Source: Larix sibirica
Lineage: Eukaryota > Streptophyta > Pinopsida > Pinales > Pinaceae
Reading direction: 5' to 3'
Length of the DNA: 22,598 nucleotides
Assembly: GCA_004151065.3 (NCBI GenBank)
Contig: NWUY0300017551.1
Coordinates: 79,478-102,075 of the forward strand
Positions 18,423 through 22,598 of this stretch are shown piece by piece. Position 1 is the stretch's first letter. Each line of letters begins with the position of its first letter. The notes below the pieces were generated by a model that searched no databases, was not told where the DNA came from, and saw nothing but the letters and a program-made list of their open reading frames with translations. A program made the position numbers and the translations under genes.

Positions 18423-18922
18423 AAAAAATCATGAACACATTTTGAACATACCACTAAAATAGGACCGCATTACGTGCAATGAAGTGCCCCAAAATTACTA
18501 GCACTACATTTCAGCTCTTTCAAGCTCGAGAAGTGCATACAATACACCTTGACTCTTGGCTCGAGATTGAAGATGCAACAACAGGTTTACAAGCAAAGAA
18601 TAAAACCTATTGAGGTTTTACGGTGTCTAGGGTTTTAGGTTGTTTTGTTCCTCGGCTGTTAGAGTAGTGAACTCCTATGAGTATGATTCACCAATCTCAC
18701 ATAGGTTGTTTCCTAGGTTTCTTTGTTGTATCTCCATGTTTTTCTTTCATAGGCCCATAGGTTTTATCTATCACGTTAGAGATTTTATTTCCCTTGTGAA
18801 TTCCCTCGAGGAAAGTACATCTGGAAGTGGTTTTATTGGTTCTCATCCCGTCGAACATATGTAGTCCCACTAGCCTTTTTATCAAAACCAGGGTTTTATG
18901 GTGTTTCGAACCCTTATTTTTA
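18423..18922. other. Probable 5' leader of LINE copy 2 and adjoining spacer
   Basis: Between the small ORF and the first ORF1 ATG (18923) lies about 500 bases without a gene. From about 18620 it contains several AGGGTTTT-type stretches. The ORF1 frame is already open from 18827 but lacks an ATG there. Copy 1 is cut off before this part, so the border of the element cannot be fixed by comparison. Confidence 0.4.
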
Positions 18923-20431
18923 ATGGGCCTATCAGTTTTCACAAGCCACACGGACCATGATGGAAGGTCTCAGTCAAATTCCTTAGAACTTGCTTCACAT
19001 GATGACCCTTCTCTCGAGGATGGGGTTTCTAAGGTTGATAACAACAAAACCCTACACCTTTCTCCTATTTTCAACTTTTCAACCTCCGGTATTAGCACTA
19101 CTCTCCCATCTATAATCTATATAAGCGGTTTTGATAATGGAATAATTGATACCAGTAGTCTGTAGGAAGAGGGGCGAGTTTCACACACGCCGTATTCAAA
19201 GAAATGTGTTTGTTGTAAAGTAAAACCTAGAGCATTAGCCCTCAAGGATGATATATAGATGAATGAAGTTGTGGCCATGTCTAAAAGGGCACTGGTGGGT
19301 TGTTTTACTGTGGCAATGAGCCTCTCCCATTTTCGCAAGAGAGATTTTGGGAGATGGACTACATCTTTGGGGTTCAAACCAAAAATCATCCAACTAGCCT
19401 ATGGCTAGTTCAGAATCACTTTCAACTCAAAAGATGAAGTTGCTATAGTGATGGATGGAGTCTGGTTGTGGGGATACACTACACTCAAAATGTAGAATTG
19501 GTCTCCGTTCTTCAATGATAGGAGAGAGAAAATGTATAAATGTCAATTATGGGAAAAAATTCCCTAGTACATGCAGAGAAAAGTGCAATTCAACCATTGG
19601 AGGCCATTTCTATAGGTATGTCTGATTTTACGAGGCCGGTTTCTATTATTGGTGGTGGTATATTTTCCGACCTTGGGATCTTTGGGGCTTGTCCATCAAG
19701 TATTGGTCCCCCTTTTTCCTTTGAAGCTCCCTTTAAGCATACTTGGCCTTGGTCGAAGCTGACTAATGCTGGCCCTCTTAGAGAAGAGCCCACCATAGGT
19801 CCCATTGTAGCTGATGATCCTCCTTTGTATCTCCATTCTCATATTCTCGGTATTCCTTTGGGGGGATAGATACTGAATCCCTAATATTTTTTTCACTGGC
19901 AAGCTCTCAACTGTTGTCGACTTGGGAATTCCAGTTGATGCTTATGACCCATGGTTCACTTTCTGGTGTAGCACATGGTACTATTATTAACTTGCAAGAC
20001 TTGGATTCTCCCACTGGATTAGCTACTTCTGGAGCCGACTCATAAGACTCCCCCCCTGTCCTACATAATGTTATTGATTTCATAAAGGGAATTATCCTTT
20101 TCTTGGGAAGGTGGATGGAGCCATCCCACTTTTGGCCATTGAGTCTATAGTTGCTCCATTAGACCCTTCTCTTCAAACCCTAACTGAGCTTAGCCGAACT
20201 TCTTCCTCTACTCCAGTGTCTACTAGATATGATCTCCGCTCCAGTAGATGATCTGCTTTAAGCTCGAGCCTATATAACAAAATGTCATCAAAAACATCTC
20301 CTAGTATCAAAGGTCACAAATCATCCCTTACGTTAGCTAGATACCAAGCCCTTCAAGATATTGGTTCAAGAATTCATAAAACCATCCTAGGGACTCTTAG
20401 AGAAGGAAATCCTAGGAAAACGTGTCCTTAA
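18923..20431 (+). pseudogene. LINE copy 2 ORF1 (DUF4283-like), broken
   Basis: The frame runs from the ATG at 18923 (MGLSVFTSHTDHDGRSQSNS) to a TAA at 20429-20431, about 503 codons including stops. That span is a normal length for plant LINE ORF1. The DUF4283-like centre reads KRALVGCF, MSLSHFRK, FKPKIIQLAYG, FRITFNSKDEVAIV, LWGYTTLK and WSPFF (about 19279-19520). Stops include the TAG at 19493-19495, which copy 1 also has. The C-terminal end, SLTLARYQALQDIGS to NPRKTCP, parallels copy 1. The TAA overlaps the ATG of ORF2. Confidence 0.65.
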
Positions 20432-21302
20432 TGCTAGTTTTATTATACAATTGTTGCAGCTGGGGTTGCCTACCAAAATATTATCCTTGAAGCAAATCGT
20501 AGCTCATCATAAACTTGAGATTCTTTTCCTACATGAGACTATTCATTATGGAGATGCCATTGTTAATGACTTGCGAGTTATTTTACCTTTTGGGGATTTT
20601 GTATGTATTGATGTGGTAGGAAGGTCGAGAGGCCTAGTACCTAGATGGTTGAAGAGTACCTTCTTATGCACCAATTCTTGGGCGATGGATTATGTTCTGG
20701 GAGTCAATTTTTTTCTAGGGAAATTGGGCTTCCTCAATATATATGGGTATTACATTCTTAGATTTGAATTATGGGAGAAAATTTTCAATCACAATATTTT
20801 AACTCAGGATATGCTCATCCTAGTGGGGGATTTAAAATTCACCCTAGGGGATGGTGAAATTTAGGGCATTAATGCCCATAGAGACCCAATGACAGATTAT
20901 TTTCTAAGAAGGCTGGATGAAAATTCTCTATTTGATATCATGCTTGTCAGTCTTAATCCAACCTGGAGGAATATGCGTGTTGGACAGGAATCTATAGCTA
21001 AAATACTAGATTGGTTTCTAGTCTCTGGGGAATTTTTACATAATGTTGCTAGTATAAAAAGATGGGTCATAGCCGATGGTGATTCTGATCATTATCCTAT
21101 TATGTTGGAGGTTACTATGGATTTACACAAGCCTCCAAGTCCTTACAAATGTTGTGCTCAATGGATGGAGGATCCAAACTACACTCAACTGGTCGGAAGG
21201 ATGTGGATCCCCTTTGACAACACTAAAACAGCATCTCCTGCTATTCAATTCCTCCACAATCTTAAGAGAATCAAAGTAGAAAATGGTGAAATGGATAATT
21301 GA
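20431..21302 (+). pseudogene. LINE copy 2 ORF2, endonuclease domain, broken
   Basis: The ATG at 20431 opens ORF2 (MLVLLYNCC), and a small indel then shifts the frame to the open stretch 20451-20864. This has FLHETIHYGD (catalytic Glu), FLNIYGYY and GDLKFTL, where the Asn of the GDFN-type box is Lys. The TAG at 20862-20864 stops it at the same codon as in copy 1. The frame then resumes with RRLDENSLFDIM and TWRNMRVG to DSDHYPIM (SDH motif kept, about 21080-21105), ending at 21302. Confidence 0.8.
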
Positions 21303-21389
21303 AATAATAATGAAAAGAAATGCAGAGCTAGAATCTGTGGAGAGAGCTATATAACACCTTTATCTGTCAAATGATTCTAGTTTTAGCAC

Positions 21390-22310
21390 TCTATCAATGA
21401 AGAAGGAACTTGTTGAGTTGGAAGCAAAGACAAATAAGATTCTAGCTGATAATGAGGAGATTTGAATACTTAAGAGGAGCGCTACATGGATGCAAAAAGG
21501 TGATGAAAATACAATTTTTTTCCACCATTTCATTAATCATAGAAAGAATGTTAATTCTATTTGGAAGTTGGAGAATGGGGATGGTGAGATTGTATCTAGA
21601 TTTGGAAACTTGGATACAGTTGGTGTTCAACATTTTAGTGGTATTTTTAAATAGGATGACTCTGCTCCCATTGCACAAATGATGGAAATTATTGCCCCTT
21701 TCCTATCTTATGTTAATGAAGATCAAAATCAAGATTTGATGGAAGAAGTGACATTGGGGGGACTTACGGAGGCTATTAAATCTATGCAGAAAGATAAAAT
21801 TGCAGGCCCTGATGGTTGGGCAATTGAATTCCTCTCTACCTTCTTAGAACCTTTGAGTTAGATCTTCTTAGAGTTTTGGAAGACTCAAGAATATCATGTA
21901 ATATTCTAGTTGCTTTCAATACTACTTTCACCACTTTGATACCAAAGTATGACAACTCTGAGAATATGGAGAAATACAGACCCATCTCCTTATGCAACTA
22001 CAGATATAAGATCATTGCAAAGATCCTTTCTATTAAGATAAAAGGTATACTTTCCGGTTCTTTATCCCAAGAGTAATTTTCCTTCCTGGTTGGAAGACAA
22101 ATCCATAATGCGGTGGGAATTGCTCAAGAAGTCCTCCACTCAGCTAAGATAAAACATTTCCCTGACGTGATTGTAAAAGCAAACCTGTCAAAGGCATATG
22201 ATAGAGTGAATTGGATCTATCCGATACTTTTCTTGCAACAATTGGGTTCAACTTACAGATTGTCAATTGGATAATGACATGTGTTAGAAATGTTTCTTTT
22301 GTTGTGTTGA
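21390..22310 (+). pseudogene. LINE copy 2 ORF2, reverse transcriptase, broken and truncated
   Basis: WMQKGDENT (about 21487-21513), the TAG at 21652-21654 (shared with copy 1), MQKDKIAGPDGWAIEF (about 21784-21831), NTTFTTLIPKYDN and PISLCNYRYKIIAKIL (about 21980-22025) are readable. Motif A reads VKANLSKAYDRVNW with Asn (codon AAC, 22182-22184) where the first catalytic Asp belongs. A TAA at about 22073 and an indel near 22240 break the frame. The domain ends at 22310 before the GLRQG and YADD-type motifs. Confidence 0.8.
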
Positions 22311-22598
22311 GGGTAGGCGCACGAAGATGGTCTGCATTTTCATTGCAATAGGGCGCGCTAGCGGAAAAAGAAAATGGTGCGTACGCACCTAAGGCAGCAC
22401 GCACTCGCCACTAGGTTCGGTACTGAACCGAGGTGCGTGCATGCAATGGTGGCACGCATGCGCCTCTGTTAAAAAAAAAAACAGAGCACAATTTCCCCAT
22501 TGTTCCATTTGGTTGAGCGCGTCCTCCTCCTCCACATGCACGTCGATTCAACCACCAAATGAGGCCAAATCGACTCCAAAACCATCCAACAACACCCA
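22311..22598. other. GC-rich sequence with several palindromes, interrupting LINE copy 2
   Basis: Composition changes at 22311 from AT-rich LINE to GC-rich DNA. It holds the 14-bp palindrome GGTGCGTACGCACC (22376-22389), a TCGGT/ACCGA inverted repeat around 22417-22431, a 15-bp near-complementary stem (22430-22444 with 22452-22466) and a CTCTGTT/AACAGAG hairpin around a run of nine A (22464-22486). No ORF of interest is seen. It may be another mobile element whose far end lies outside the window, or the site of a rearrangement. Confidence 0.55.

Larger units (their letters stand above)
18923..22310 (+). mobile_element. LINE copy 2 of the same family as copy 1, 3'-interrupted
   Basis: It is colinear with copy 1 from about base 31 to 3390 and roughly 90% identical by eye in the stretches compared. 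Copy 2 keeps some parts better (endonuclease frame, 20451-20864) and has its own indels. Homology stops at 22310 in the middle of the RT, where unrelated GC-rich sequence begins. So the rest of RT, zf-RVT and RNase H are absent from the window. Confidence 0.85.

Noticed and set aside
1-22598. tRNA, rRNA or SINE (A/B box) genes
   Set aside because: No cloverleaf, B-box-like GGTTCGANNCC in context, or rRNA core sequence was recognised by eye.

Overview
The window looks like nuclear DNA of a land plant, probably a seed plant with a large, repeat-rich genome (a gymnosperm is plausible, but the sequence does not prove it). The evidence is a LINE family with plant-type ORF1 (DUF4283-like), endonuclease, reverse transcriptase, zf-RVT and C-terminal RNase H; a Ty1/copia polyprotein remnant; AT-rich spacers; and one plant-style gene with a ZCF37-like motif and a C-terminal membrane segment. 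No bacterial, organellar, CRISPR or operon structure is visible. Only one gene (minus strand, 10748-11815) looks intact, so most of the window is mobile-element debris.

Layout. 1-~5625 (+): LINE copy 1, cut at its 5' end by the window edge and full of stops. ~5626-7400: AT-rich spacer with a perfect 43-bp tandem repeat and degenerate repeats. ~7400-8690 (+): a GC-richer island with one unrecognised ORF, probably frameshifted near its end. ~8700-9590: spacer with a composite inverted repeat. 9591-11594: two near-identical copies of about 1 kb separated by a single N; the right-hand copy is the 3' part of the intact minus-strand gene and the left-hand one is a 5'-truncated duplicate. ~12383-15905 (-): decayed Ty1/copia gag-pol, in the order gag, CCHC knuckle, protease, integrase, RT, RNase H when read from high to low coordinates. 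15906-16570: spacer ending at an NN gap. 16573-~17700 (+): 3' end of a third LINE. ~17700-18580: AT-rich spacer, a small unrecognised ORF and a 10-bp-arm inverted repeat. ~18923-22310 (+): LINE copy 2, the same family as copy 1, roughly 90% alike by eye and interrupted at 22310. 22311-22598: unrelated GC-rich sequence with several palindromes.

The most informative observations concern the LINE family. Copies 1 and 2 share three in-frame TAG codons at homologous places, and both keep a TAATG overlap between the ORF1 stop and the ORF2 start. Both have lost the first catalytic Asp of the reverse transcriptase, through different substitutions. The tandem gene copy joined by one N should be checked as an assembly artefact before being called a duplication. 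I found no convincing new biological system.
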